Positions 43,029 to 51,725 of a stretch of 64,000 nucleotides of DNA are shown in pieces. The DNA is taken from assembly GCF_001642025.1 (NCBI RefSeq), contig NZ_LWHO01000001.1, positions 220,573 through 284,572 of the forward strand. The letters are read 5' to 3'. The notes under the pieces are model-generated. The model was given only the letters and a program-made list of their open reading frames with translations. It did no database searches and was not told the DNA's origin. The DNA comes from Cutibacterium namnetense. GTDB taxonomy: Bacteria > Actinomycetota > Actinomycetes > Propionibacteriales > Propionibacteriaceae. Made by a program: the position numbers and the translations under genes. Every line of letters starts with the position of its first letter. The first letter of the stretch is position 1.

Positions 43029-44564
43029 ATGAGTACCGAATTGCGTCGCGTCACGTACGGAAATCACGGTGTCGCCCGGCTGACCCCAGCTCCTGACAAA
43101 CCCGGCCCGTACATGGGCATGCCGAAATTTTCGAAGGCCGTTAAGGGCGAGTTGAGCTTGTCGGTGCAGCGCAAGAACATGCGTAATGCCACCACGACGA
43201 TTCGCAACAAGCGCGCCATGCGGGTCTCTGAGTCCCCGGATTGGCAGGATCTGCGTGATGCCGCTGAGTCCATCAAGAATCGCGTCGGCCGCCACCTTGA
43301 CCACTATCTCATTGAGGCGGAGAAGAACCTCACTGCGAACGGCGTTCACGTCCACTGGGCCCGCGACGGCGAGGAGGCTAACCGCATCGTCGCCCAGATC
43401 GCCAAAGACAAGGGGGTTGACGAGGTCGTCAAGATTAAGTCGATCACCAGTCAGGAGACTGACCTCAACGAGTACCTCGAGGCGCAGGGCATCGCGGCGT
43501 GGGAGACCGACTTGGCTGAACTTATCGTGCAGCTAGGTCACGACCGTCCGTCCCACATCGTCGTGCCGGCCATTCACCGTAATCGTGCCGAGGTCCGCGA
43601 GATCTTCCTGCACGAGATGAAGAATTATGGTCGTCCGGCCCCCGAGGACATCTCGGAGAACCCGCCGGAGCTGGCCAATGCGGCTCGTCTGCACTTGCGC
43701 GAAAAGTTCCTGCGTGCCGAAATGGCCGTCTCGGGTGGCAATTTCGTGCTCGCCGATACCGGGTCGCTAGTGATCGTTGAGTCGGAGGGCAATGGCCGTA
43801 TGTGCCTGACCTTGCCGGACACCTTGGTGTCGATCGTCGGCATCGAGAAGGTGCTGCCGAGTTTCGACGACCTCGAGGTCTTCCTCAAGTTGCTGCCGCG
43901 TTCGGCCACCGGGGAGCGGATGAACCCGTACAACTCGGTGTGGAGCGGTGTGACTGACGGTGACGGGCCGCAGGAACAGCACGTCATTTTCCTTGATAAC
44001 GGTCGTACCGACGTGCTTGCCGACACCCTTGGCCGCGAGGTGTTGCGGTGCATCCGGTGCGCCTCGTGTATCAACATCTGCCCGGTTTACGAGCGGGCGG
44101 GTGGCCACGCTTACGGTTCGGTGTACCCCGGACCGATCGGCGCTGTACTCAATCCGCAGCTGCGGGGCGTGGAGCATTCCGTTGATCGTGGTCTGCCATA
44201 CGCGTGTTCGCTGTGTGGCGCCTGTAATGAGGTGTGTCCGGTGAAGATTCCGTTCACCGACATTCTCCTCGAGCTGCGCAACAAGGTGGTCGAGTCTGAG
44301 AAAGCCGACCGTATACCGCAGGACTACGAGGTGGCCGGCGAGATGGGTCTGATGAAGACGGCATCGTGGGCGTTTAGTGACCATAAACATTTCGAGGCGA
44401 TCCAGGTCGGCTCGCGTGGCGTGGGACGCGTCCTGCGTGGCAAGAAGATGGGACCGGTTCCGGTGCCGATAGCTGAGCGGTGGCTGAAGTACCGCGACGT
44501 CGATGCGCCGCCGACCGACACGTTCCGCACCTGGTGGAAGAAGAACAGGGAGGAAAAGCGATGA
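43029..44564 (+). CDS. lutB: Lactate utilisation protein B, 2[4Fe-4S]
   Basis: The 511-residue protein has an N-terminal LUD domain followed by a ferredoxin-type region with CIRCASCINICPVY (near residue 341) and CSLCGACNEVCPVK (near residue 395). It ends with a C-terminal YkgF-like tail. It is the core electron-transfer subunit of the LutABC lactate oxidase. GAGGAGG at the end of lutA serves as its ribosome site. Its last codon overlaps lutC (ATGA), so the three subunits are coupled in translation. Length and motif order are normal for the family. Confidence 0.95.
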   Translation: MSTELRRVTYGNHGVARLTPAPDKPGPYMGMPKFSKAVKGELSLSVQRKNMRNATTTIRNKRAMRVSESPDWQDLRDAAESIKNRVGRHLDHYLIEAEKNLTANGVHVHWARDGEEANRIVAQIAKDKGVDEVVKIKSITSQETDLNEYLEAQGIAAWETDLAELIVQLGHDRPSHIVVPAIHRNRAEVREIFLHEMKNYGRPAPEDISENPPELANAARLHLREKFLRAEMAVSGGNFVLADTGSLVIVESEGNGRMCLTLPDTLVSIVGIEKVLPSFDDLEVFLKLLPRSATGERMNPYNSVWSGVTDGDGPQEQHVIFLDNGRTDVLADTLGREVLRCIRCASCINICPVYERAGGHAYGSVYPGPIGAVLNPQLRGVEHSVDRGLPYACSLCGACNEVCPVKIPFTDILLELRNKVVESEKADRIPQDYEVAGEMGLMKTASWAFSDHKHFEAIQVGSRGVGRVLRGKKMGPVPVPIAERWLKYRDVDAPPTDTFRTWWKKNREEKR

Positions 44565-45241
44565 CCACCATCAGCACTGATCCGGTGGCGCGTACCGAAA
44601 TCCTTGCCCGGATTCGTCGCGCCAGCACCGACATCACCAATTCCGACCCGGTCACTGATGTGCCGATCGAGTGGAAGTATGGCACTGGCATCGACATGGA
44701 CGACGTGGTTGGCACCTTTGTCGAAAAGGTCATCGACTACAAGGCGACCGTCGTGCGGGTCAAGGGGGCCGACGTTCCCCAGGCTGTCGTTGAGGGGCTG
44801 AGGTCTACTGGTGCCGAGCACAGCACCGTCGTGCCGGTCGGTCTGGACAAATCCTGGGTCGAGGCGATCAAGGATGCCGGGTTTGACGCCCGCGTCGATG
44901 ATCCGCAGCTATCGAAGAAGGATCTCAATGGCACCGACGCCGTCGTCACTGCTGCTGCCTGTGGTATCGCTGACACGGGCAGCATCGTGTTGACCCACGT
45001 GGAGGACCAGGGCCGTCGGGCCATCACTCTCGTCCCGGATCGCCACGTCTGCGTTATCAAGGCTAGCCAAGTGGTTTCCGACGTCCCGGAGGCCATCCAG
45101 ATCGTCAAACCGGCGGTGCATGAGGGCCACCCGTTGACTTTCATCTCCGGTGGTTCGGCCACCTCTGACATTGAGTTATCTAGGGTCGATGGAGTGCATG
45201 GGCCGCGTCAGCTCTACGTCATCGTCGTCGACGACCGGTGA
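44561..45241 (+). CDS. lutC: Lactate utilisation protein C (LUD domain)
   Basis: The 226-residue protein is a LUD/YkgG-type domain with DAVVTAAACGIADTGSIVL near residue 125, PDRHVCVIKASQVV near residue 160 and FISGGSATSDIELSRVDGVHGP near the end. It is the third subunit of the LutABC complex. Its start overlaps the lutB stop by four bases and GGAGG lies upstream in lutB. A strong terminator begins 16 bases after its stop and closes the lactate operon. Confidence 0.94.
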   Translation: MTTISTDPVARTEILARIRRASTDITNSDPVTDVPIEWKYGTGIDMDDVVGTFVEKVIDYKATVVRVKGADVPQAVVEGLRSTGAEHSTVVPVGLDKSWVEAIKDAGFDARVDDPQLSKKDLNGTDAVVTAAACGIADTGSIVLTHVEDQGRRAITLVPDRHVCVIKASQVVSDVPEAIQIVKPAVHEGHPLTFISGGSATSDIELSRVDGVHGPRQLYVIVVDDR

Positions 45242-45256
45242 AGCACGACCAGAACT

Positions 45257-45284
45257 AGTGCCCCGGTTGAGGGACCGGGGCACT
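45257..45284 (+). terminator. Terminator of the lactate operon
   Basis: AGTGCCCCGGT and ACCGGGGCACT form a perfect 11-bp stem around the loop TGAGGG. A weak T-containing tail (GCTGTGCC) follows. Confidence 0.85.
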
Positions 45285-45375
45285 GCTGTGCCTGAGGGTG
45301 TAAGGAAGATGCGCCGTTCAATGCAGCCGGGCCTGTTTGGCTGCTTTCGTGACGGTTCCAGTACGATCAGCGACG

Positions 45376-46092
45376 ATGATCATTGACGATGTGACGTTTT
45401 CCTACCGGCGGCATCATGAAGTGTTGCACGGCGTGAATATCGAATTCACGCCGGGCAGGACAGCGTTGCTCGGCCCCAACGGGGCCGGCAAGTCCACCCT
45501 GTTCTCACTGTCCTCGGGAGCCACGGTGCCCCAGTCGGGGAAGATCAAGCTGGGAACTGCTGAGGCATCGTCGCGGACCTTGCGCCGTCGGGTGGGGCTC
45601 ATGAGTCAGACTGTCCGACCTATTGCTGGGCTGACGGTACGCGAGCAAGTTACGTACTGTGGGTGGCTCATGGGATTGGGGATCCGCGAGGCTGCCACCA
45701 AGGCCGAGAAGGTGATCGCAGACGTCGATCTAAGTGAGAAGGCTGACGAGCGCTCTTCCAGAATTTCGGGTGGCCAGTTGCGCAGGGTGGGCTTGGCTCA
45801 GGTGCTTGTCGGGCAGCCGGAGGTGCTACTACTCGACGAGCCTACCGCCGGGCTTGACCCGGCCCAACGAATGCGTTTTCGAGATGTCCTCGAGCGTATT
45901 CCCAATGATCGGGTTACCGTCGTCTCTACCCATCAGGTTGATGACCTCGCTGATGGGTATGACAGGGTGGTTGTGCTGTCCTCTGGACGAGTCGTCTTCG
46001 ACGGGACTCCTCACGAGTTCCTTGATCTAGCACCGGAAGATGCCCCGCACCGCGCAGAAACGGCCTATCTAGGTCTGGTGGCCGACGAATGA
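45376..46092 (+). CDS. ABC transporter ATP-binding protein of unknown export system
   Basis: The 238-residue ATPase has Walker A GPNGAGKST near residue 35, signature SGGQLRRVGLAQ near 135, Walker B VLLLDEPTAGLD near 155 and the switch His in VVSTHQ. It resembles the CcmA/drug-export type ATPases that pair with separate membrane proteins. ATG 45376 begins the conserved domain. No ribosome site is visible, but TACGAT at 45362-45367 suggests a transcript that starts at or just before the ATG (leaderless). Its stop overlaps the next gene by four bases, so it forms one unit with the two membrane proteins downstream. Substrate unknown. Confidence 0.85.
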   Translation: MIIDDVTFSYRRHHEVLHGVNIEFTPGRTALLGPNGAGKSTLFSLSSGATVPQSGKIKLGTAEASSRTLRRRVGLMSQTVRPIAGLTVREQVTYCGWLMGLGIREAATKAEKVIADVDLSEKADERSSRISGGQLRRVGLAQVLVGQPEVLLLDEPTAGLDPAQRMRFRDVLERIPNDRVTVVSTHQVDDLADGYDRVVVLSSGRVVFDGTPHEFLDLAPEDAPHRAETAYLGLVADE

Positions 46093-47327
46093 GGTTCACG
46101 ACCCGGCTGCGAACCGCGCCTGGGATATGGCTGGCACCCCTCATCGCGGTCGTGTTCATCATGGTCGACCAGAATGCTTCCAGCGGGTCGTATTGGCTTC
46201 CCCTGGTGGTTGGGGACACGGCTAGGGTCATGGTCGCCAATGGATTGTGTGCCTTTGCTGGGGCACTGGAAGGTCGACGACTTAAGACCGTCGCCCTAAC
46301 AAGCAATCGGGTGAGGGCGTGGTGGCGTATCTTATTGGGGCCCGTGGTGGCTTCGGCGTCGGTGACTACCGTGCTCACGGTGATCTTCATGGCCAGGCAT
46401 GGATTTGCCTCGCACTGTCTTGGATGGGCCGTCCTCGGTGTGACCCTGTTGTCGGTGTGGTCATGGACTATCGCCGGGGTCGCGTTGGGGCTGTGGTTGC
46501 CCGTGGCTGTGGCGGCGCCATTGGCTTTGGCGGTGCCCGTGGCGTGGATGATCTTCCCGCCTGGGATGTCGATTTACTGGCTACGTCATCTCACCGGCAC
46601 GTGGCTCAGCTGCTGCACCATCACGCAGACGCTGAATCCGGTCGTCATCACGGGAACCTTGGCTGTTCAGCTTGGTCTTCTAGCCGGGGGCGTGATCGTT
46701 GCGTCGGCTCGGGTGGCACGGCACGGACGTCGGTTGTCTCTTTGCTTGGGAGTCTTGGCTCTCAGCATGGGGTTCGTCGCCGGTGCCGTCCAGGTCGGGC
46801 ACCTTGATGCTTTTCCGACCATTGCGCGTGAGACTGTCGTGAGGTGCCGTGCGGTTGAAGGTACGGGCGTTCAAGTGTGTCTGCTTCCTGAACACGAGTC
46901 GGAGCGGTCAATGCTGGATTCAACCGTCAAACGGGTATTTCCGATGTGGAGGCGTGCAGGAATAGATCTCCCGAGGTGGTATTCCGAGCAGCCCCTTCCG
47001 GGCCGGAAGGATGCCGTCGAGCTCAGTGTCTTCTCAGGGATGATGGGGGAGTCAATCGCTACTGCTCGTCTTGCGGCAGCTACTGGACGCCCCTTCTGTT
47101 CGATCTCAGACGAAGAGGAGGCTCGGCCTGTGGAGATCATCCAGTACGGCGGTCGTATTGATGCGTGGTTGCGGCAAGTGGCGCGCGCGGCTGGTCTTGA
47201 GGTCACTGAGGAGGGGGTAGCGAGCGAGGACTCCGCCTGGGCCAAAAAATTGCGTACCAAGGATGCAGCAGCTCAGGCTAGTGTAGTAAGGAAGATGCAG
47301 GAGTATCTGCGAGGATGCCCTCGATGA
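46089..47327 (+). CDS. Membrane protein with C-terminal soluble domain, ABC permease-like
   Basis: I do not recognise a named family with confidence. The 412-residue protein has about six to seven membrane helices in the first ~240 residues. A soluble ~160-residue domain follows, beginning VVRCRAVEGTGVQVCLLPEHES. The two Cys (spaced C-x10-C) could form a disulfide outside the cell. Similar 'C...VC' domains occur in some actinobacterial ABC permeases, as far as I recall; this is not verified. Overlap of four bases with the ATPase gene and ~13 bases with the next gene puts it in one operon. It is probably the permease for an unknown export substrate. Confidence 0.6.
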   Translation: MRFTTRLRTAPGIWLAPLIAVVFIMVDQNASSGSYWLPLVVGDTARVMVANGLCAFAGALEGRRLKTVALTSNRVRAWWRILLGPVVASASVTTVLTVIFMARHGFASHCLGWAVLGVTLLSVWSWTIAGVALGLWLPVAVAAPLALAVPVAWMIFPPGMSIYWLRHLTGTWLSCCTITQTLNPVVITGTLAVQLGLLAGGVIVASARVARHGRRLSLCLGVLALSMGFVAGAVQVGHLDAFPTIARETVVRCRAVEGTGVQVCLLPEHESERSMLDSTVKRVFPMWRRAGIDLPRWYSEQPLPGRKDAVELSVFSGMMGESIATARLAAATGRPFCSISDEEEARPVEIIQYGGRIDAWLRQVARAAGLEVTEEGVASEDSAWAKKLRTKDAAAQASVVRKMQEYLRGCPR

Positions 47328-47914
47328 GGTATTGGTTGCGCAATCGTCTGGCGTGTTTCCAGTTAGCCGTGGCATGTCTCTTTGCTACGGCGTGCGCCCT
47401 AACCAATCCCGGCGAGCTGTCAGTGCCTGCCATCTTCGGCAGTATCGGTGCCTTCATGGTATTCAACAACTTGTTCGGTCTGGTGCTCGCGATTTTCTAT
47501 GCCGTCGGTCTGTCTCGGGCAGATCTGAGCGTCGAGGACAGGTCGTCCCGGCATACTGGATTTCTTGACGCTGCCCTGGGGACGGCCATTTCGGCGATCA
47601 TGCTGCTGGGACTATTAGGCCGGCCAGGAAACGCCAGTGTTGTTCGCGACGTCCCGATATTCTTAGGAATCACGATGGTCGCGGCTCGCTGGATGCCGCG
47701 TAGTTTTGCGTCGCTGCCGGCAATCGCATATTTCCTCGTAGGTCTTCTGGCAGGCCGCGCCTACGACGGGGAGGCGTGGTGGAATTGGCCAGTGGCCAAG
47801 CCGTCGGGGCAGGTGAGTCGAGGGTGGATCGCTGCCTCGATGATCCTTGGCGTGCTGGCCTTAACGATTCCGACTCGGAAAGTGCGGCAACGTTCTGCTG
47901 CGGATGACGATTGA
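47324..47914 (+). CDS. Hydrophobic membrane protein, third subunit of the ABC system
   Basis: I do not recognise the family. The ~196-residue protein has about five membrane helices, the last running into a short basic tail ending RKVRQRSAADDD. It overlaps the previous gene (ATGA at 47324-47327; ATG 47315 is also possible and adds three residues). It probably forms part of the membrane channel with the 412-residue protein. It has no visible substrate-binding or catalytic motif. Confidence 0.6.
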   Translation: MRYWLRNRLACFQLAVACLFATACALTNPGELSVPAIFGSIGAFMVFNNLFGLVLAIFYAVGLSRADLSVEDRSSRHTGFLDAALGTAISAIMLLGLLGRPGNASVVRDVPIFLGITMVAARWMPRSFASLPAIAYFLVGLLAGRAYDGEAWWNWPVAKPSGQVSRGWIAASMILGVLALTIPTRKVRQRSAADDD

Positions 47915-47989
47915 GCAGATCGTGCGTGGCGGGATCGGCTGGAGCGCCGTAGGGCGTCTTGTGTGCGGGGATGGCGGGAGGCACTTGCG

Positions 47990-48187
47990 TCAGCGAGAGT
48001 CTGAGCTGCTACTACGTGCGGTGGCAACATGAATGACCGCTGACGCGAGGCCGATCACAGCGAAGGGGATGTAAATCCACCAGTGCGTGCCGTGAGTGAG
48101 CGCATCGGTGATTTTGACGACGATGAAACCGGCGACAAGCCAGCCGACCAAGGCCAGGAAGACGTTGCGCCAAGAGCGTTGAAACAT
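47990..48187 (-). CDS. Small two-helix membrane protein
   Basis: The 65-residue product has two membrane helices, at about residues 8-27 (VFLALVGWLVAGFIVVKIT) and 36-55 (HWWIYIPFAVIGLASAVIHV), and a Ser-rich tail. ATG 48187 has GGAGA upstream; the frame runs further back but through sequence without family features. It is convergent with the ABC triad and downstream of the cyd operon on the same strand. I do not recognise a function. Confidence 0.5.
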   Translation of the reverse strand: MFQRSWRNVFLALVGWLVAGFIVVKITDALTHGTHWWIYIPFAVIGLASAVIHVATARSSSSDSR

Positions 48188-48480
48188 GGTGATGAATCTC
48201 CTTAGCCTAGGATAGGCAGCCGCTGACAGCGTCGCCAACGCGGACCCAGCCGTGTGCGTCGGAGCGGTACCAAGCCCAGCCAGCTCCCGCAGCACAGAGC
48301 ACAACAGCCCCCGGTCCGACCTTCTCGCGAGGAACTTCCCCGCTTTGAGTCCCTTTGGGGCCATTATCTTGACGCCTGACCAAGTCTTGCCAACGACCCA
48401 TCCAGTGTAAGTTGCAGCCTCCGGGGAGATGCTCGCGGTGTGCCCGATGTTGGCGGTCCCTGGCGAGTCTGCTGTGTAAG
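48188..48480 (-). pseudogene. Possible remnant of an SH3-like exported protein
   Basis: This gap after cydC holds two minus-strand frames that look like pieces of one protein in different phases. The first piece (48480-48365) reads TYTADSPGTANIGHTASI and TYTGWVVGKTWSGVKI. The second (48350-48207) reads AGWAWYRSDAHGWVRVGDAVSG and then stops. The W-Y-R-x6-GWVRV spacing is loosely like bacterial SH3 domains. No start codon or signal peptide is visible upstream, as the 5' part would lie inside cydC. It is a weak case, offered because nothing else explains the stretch. Confidence 0.2.
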
Positions 48481-50085
48481 TTAGCCCACGCCCCATACGT
48501 GGTCGCATCGCTTCATAACAGCTGGGTCGTGAGTGATAACGAGTTTGGCGGCTTTAGGGGTCGAGGCCCACAGGTCATCCATGATGGCGGTGGCCGTCTC
48601 GACGTCGAGGTGCTCGCTGGGCTCGTCGAGTATGAGCACATCATGGGCCGAAAGGTCTTCGGATGTGTCGTGGTTGACGAGCACCCGCGCCAAGGCCAGG
48701 CGTTGGGCCTCACCACCTGACAGGGAGCTGCCATCCTCGGTGACCACTCGTCGCGGCGAAACTGCCAGGCCAGCACGAGCCAGCGCGGTGAGAACCTCGT
48801 CTTCGGTGGCGTCCTTGCAACCGATCCGCACGTTCTCGCTGATTGACGTTGCGAACACATGGGCATTCTGGGCCAGGTATCGCACCCGCCCGGTCGTCGT
48901 CACGGAACCGGCCAGCGGCGGGATGAGCCCCATGATGGTCGCCGCCAGGGTCGTCTTGCCGATTCCTGACCGCCCGACGATGGCCACCGACTCCCCGGCA
49001 ACAACCGTCAGATTCACATCGGACAGCACGGGATGGCCCCCCGGCCAACCAACCGTCAGTCCCTCGATCACCAAGGAGGGTTTTTCCTCCGAAGCACCGG
49101 CGGTGGGGGAGTCTCCGACTCCAACCTGAGGCGCGTCGAGCACCTCGGCTACCCGCTGCAGGGCCGCCTTGGCACGGGTATGAGTCTGGGCGGCCCCCGT
49201 GAACGCTCCGAACACCTCGTGGAGGGCCAGTGGGGTCAGCACCAGCACAGCCAGGATCCGCCCACCGATACGCCCATCAGCTACCGCATTGCCACCGATC
49301 CACAGGGCCGAGACGACGGCCAACCCGGCGGCCAGGATCTGACCTGCGGTGCCGAGGCCTCGTCCCCAGGCAGCTTTGCGTTCCGCGGCACGCAGCCGAG
49401 CGTCAACCTCCAGCACGTTCGCCAGGATCGCGCCCTGGGCGCCGTAGGCCACCAGGTCAGGGGCGCAATGGGCTAACTCGCGAGTGCGGTCGGCTAACTG
49501 ACCACGCAGCGGCACCAAGGAGGAGTCGGCAGCTCGGGAAAGGCGTTGGGTGATCGCCGGCATGACGACGGCCGCCAGCAGGGCCGACAACAGTAGGACT
49601 GCAGCCGAAGCCAATGAGAATCGGGCTAGCAGGACCGTCGTCCCGATGATAACAAGGCTCGACGCGCATGCCGGAACGATCACACGCACGACCATGTCCA
49701 ACACCGCGTCGACGTCGGCTGTAACCCGAACTAGCAGGTCGCCACGGCGTCGTCCCAACAAGGTCGTGCGCGATAGCCGGTCGTAGACTCGCATTCGCAA
49801 CGCCCCCTGCATCCGCAGAGCCAGGTCATGGCTGACCAGACGTTCGGCGTAGCGGAACACTCCTCGGGAGATACCGAAGAATCGCACCCCGACGGCTGCG
49901 GCCTCCAGATATAGCACTGGCGGCATCTCTGCGGCCCGCGACAGCAACCATGCCGAGACACCCATGAGGGCCACCGATGCGCCCGATGCGCAAGCGGCGA
50001 GCACGGTGGAGAGGACGAGCAGCCAGCGACCGCGCGGGACATCCCGCAACAGGGCCTTGAGTAACTGGGTGGTTCGCGCGTTCAT
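48481..50085 (-). CDS. cydC: Thiol reductant ABC exporter subunit CydC
   Basis: The 534-residue half-transporter has six membrane helices in the first ~300 residues and a C-terminal ATPase. The ATPase has Walker A GRSGIGKTT, signature SLSGGEAQRLALA and Walker B DVLILDEPSEHLD. It pairs with CydD to export cysteine or glutathione to the cell exterior, which is needed for assembly of cytochrome bd. Its ATG overlaps the cydD stop by four bases. The order cydA-cydB-cydD-cydC is the normal actinobacterial/Bacillus arrangement. Confidence 0.9.
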   Translation of the reverse strand: MNARTTQLLKALLRDVPRGRWLLVLSTVLAACASGASVALMGVSAWLLSRAAEMPPVLYLEAAAVGVRFFGISRGVFRYAERLVSHDLALRMQGALRMRVYDRLSRTTLLGRRRGDLLVRVTADVDAVLDMVVRVIVPACASSLVIIGTTVLLARFSLASAAVLLLSALLAAVVMPAITQRLSRAADSSLVPLRGQLADRTRELAHCAPDLVAYGAQGAILANVLEVDARLRAAERKAAWGRGLGTAGQILAAGLAVVSALWIGGNAVADGRIGGRILAVLVLTPLALHEVFGAFTGAAQTHTRAKAALQRVAEVLDAPQVGVGDSPTAGASEEKPSLVIEGLTVGWPGGHPVLSDVNLTVVAGESVAIVGRSGIGKTTLAATIMGLIPPLAGSVTTTGRVRYLAQNAHVFATSISENVRIGCKDATEDEVLTALARAGLAVSPRRVVTEDGSSLSGGEAQRLALARVLVNHDTSEDLSAHDVLILDEPSEHLDVETATAIMDDLWASTPKAAKLVITHDPAVMKRCDHVWGVG

Positions 50086-51722
50086 GCCAGCACCTCGAGG
50101 TCAACGACCACGTCGGCTGCCGCGATGATGTTGCGACGATGGGTTACGACGAGCACCGATGCGCCCGAGGCGCGCACCGCCTCCAACACGGTTGCTTCGG
50201 TGTCGGCGTCAAGACCTGCCGTCGGCTCGTCGAGAACCAGCAGTTCGGCGCCGGCTTGCTCCACCCGGACCAGCGCACGGGCCAGGGCGACGCGGCGTCG
50301 CTCCCCGGCCGACAGCCCCTCGGCGTCGTCGGCAATGCGCTTATTGAGCGGGATCGACGAGGCTCCACACCGGTCTAGTGCGTCCCGCAGTACGGCGTCC
50401 TGGGCGTGGGGGCATCCCAGGCGGACATTTTCGGCCACCGTCCCGGCCATCATCGCTGGCACCTGGGGCACGTAGGCCAGTTGACGTCGCCACGCCTGCC
50501 AGACGGACTCATCGGCCCCGACGAGCTCTCGGTCACCGACGAGGATCGACCCGGAATCGGGGTCGATGAATCCGAGCAGACACGACAGGGCGGTTGTCTT
50601 GCCACCACCGGAATGCCCAACTAGGGCAATGAGGTGTCCTGGTTCGATGCGCAGTGACAATCCATCGGGGGCCGGATGCTCGGCACCGGGATAGGTGTGC
50701 GTCAACCCATTGACGACCACTGGCACCTCGCGCGGGGAGGCGATCTCGACGTCGTCCCCGGGATCGTCCTTTCGACCCGCTTCGATGATTGCGAAGGAAG
50801 CTTCTGCGGCCGCCATGCCGTCAGCGGCGTCGTGGTAGAGCACTCCCACCTGGCGCACTGGCAGGAAGACCTCCGGTGCCAGGATGAGGATGAACAGGGA
50901 GGTATCAAGGTCCATGCCGCCGGCAGCTACTCGGAACCCGACGGTGACGGCAACCAGGGCCACCGACAGGGTGGACAGCAGCTCCAGCACGAAGGAGGAG
51001 AGAAAACTGATGCGTAGGGTGCGCATCGTTTCGGATCGGTTGGCCGCCTCAGTGCGGCGCAACCCCTCTACCTGGGCTCGGGCTCTCCCGAACACCTGCA
51101 GGGTCGGAAGTCCCGAGACCAGATCGGCGAAATGGTTCGCGAGACGAGTGGCTACCTCGAATCGCTTGGCGACGGCGGCCTCAGTGCGCCAGCCGATGAG
51201 CGCCATGAAGATGGGGATGAGGGGAGTCGTCACCGCAATGATGATGACGCTGGTGACGTCCTGCAAACCGATAGCTGCCGCCAGCACCACTGGCACGATT
51301 ACGGCCAACACAAGCTGCGGTAGGTACTTCGAGTAGTAGCCGTCGAGGGCGTCCAGACCTGTCGTTACCAGGTTGATGAGGGTACCCGACGGCATGGTTG
51401 CGTCAGTGGGACGCGACAACCTCGCCTGCAGGATGTCGCCGCGCAACTGGGACTTGACCGACGCCGAGGCACGATGGGCGAGGGATTCCTGCAGCCAGGC
51501 TAGGCCGGCGCGACCACAGAACACTGCGGCGAGCAGGCCGCACCAGATCGCCACACCGTTCAGGTGGTGGGTGGTGAATACCGACGAGATGCTACGGGAC
51601 AACAACCAGGCCTGTGCGAGGATGAGCAAGGCCGTAGCCACGCCCACCACGCACAGACCTGCGAGGAAGGGAAGAGTGGCCCGCGCCCGGCGAACCAGGC
51701 GCGGATCCAGCGGAGCTGCCAC
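50082..51722 (-). CDS. cydD: Thiol reductant ABC exporter subunit CydD
   Basis: The 546-residue half-transporter has six membrane helices. Its C-terminal ATPase has Walker A GHSGGGKTT, signature GLSAGERRRVALA and Walker B LLVLDEPTAGLD. It forms the heterodimer with CydC for thiol export, and its loss normally blocks cytochrome bd maturation. The GTG start at 51722 lies 3 bases from the cydB stop (51726). Its signature reads SAGE instead of SGGE, a change often seen in one half of heterodimeric ABC exporters. Confidence 0.9.
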   Translation of the reverse strand: MAAPLDPRLVRRARATLPFLAGLCVVGVATALLILAQAWLLSRSISSVFTTHHLNGVAIWCGLLAAVFCGRAGLAWLQESLAHRASASVKSQLRGDILQARLSRPTDATMPSGTLINLVTTGLDALDGYYSKYLPQLVLAVIVPVVLAAAIGLQDVTSVIIIAVTTPLIPIFMALIGWRTEAAVAKRFEVATRLANHFADLVSGLPTLQVFGRARAQVEGLRRTEAANRSETMRTLRISFLSSFVLELLSTLSVALVAVTVGFRVAAGGMDLDTSLFILILAPEVFLPVRQVGVLYHDAADGMAAAEASFAIIEAGRKDDPGDDVEIASPREVPVVVNGLTHTYPGAEHPAPDGLSLRIEPGHLIALVGHSGGGKTTALSCLLGFIDPDSGSILVGDRELVGADESVWQAWRRQLAYVPQVPAMMAGTVAENVRLGCPHAQDAVLRDALDRCGASSIPLNKRIADDAEGLSAGERRRVALARALVRVEQAGAELLVLDEPTAGLDADTEATVLEAVRASGASVLVVTHRRNIIAAADVVVDLEVLA

Positions 51723-51725
51723 GGA

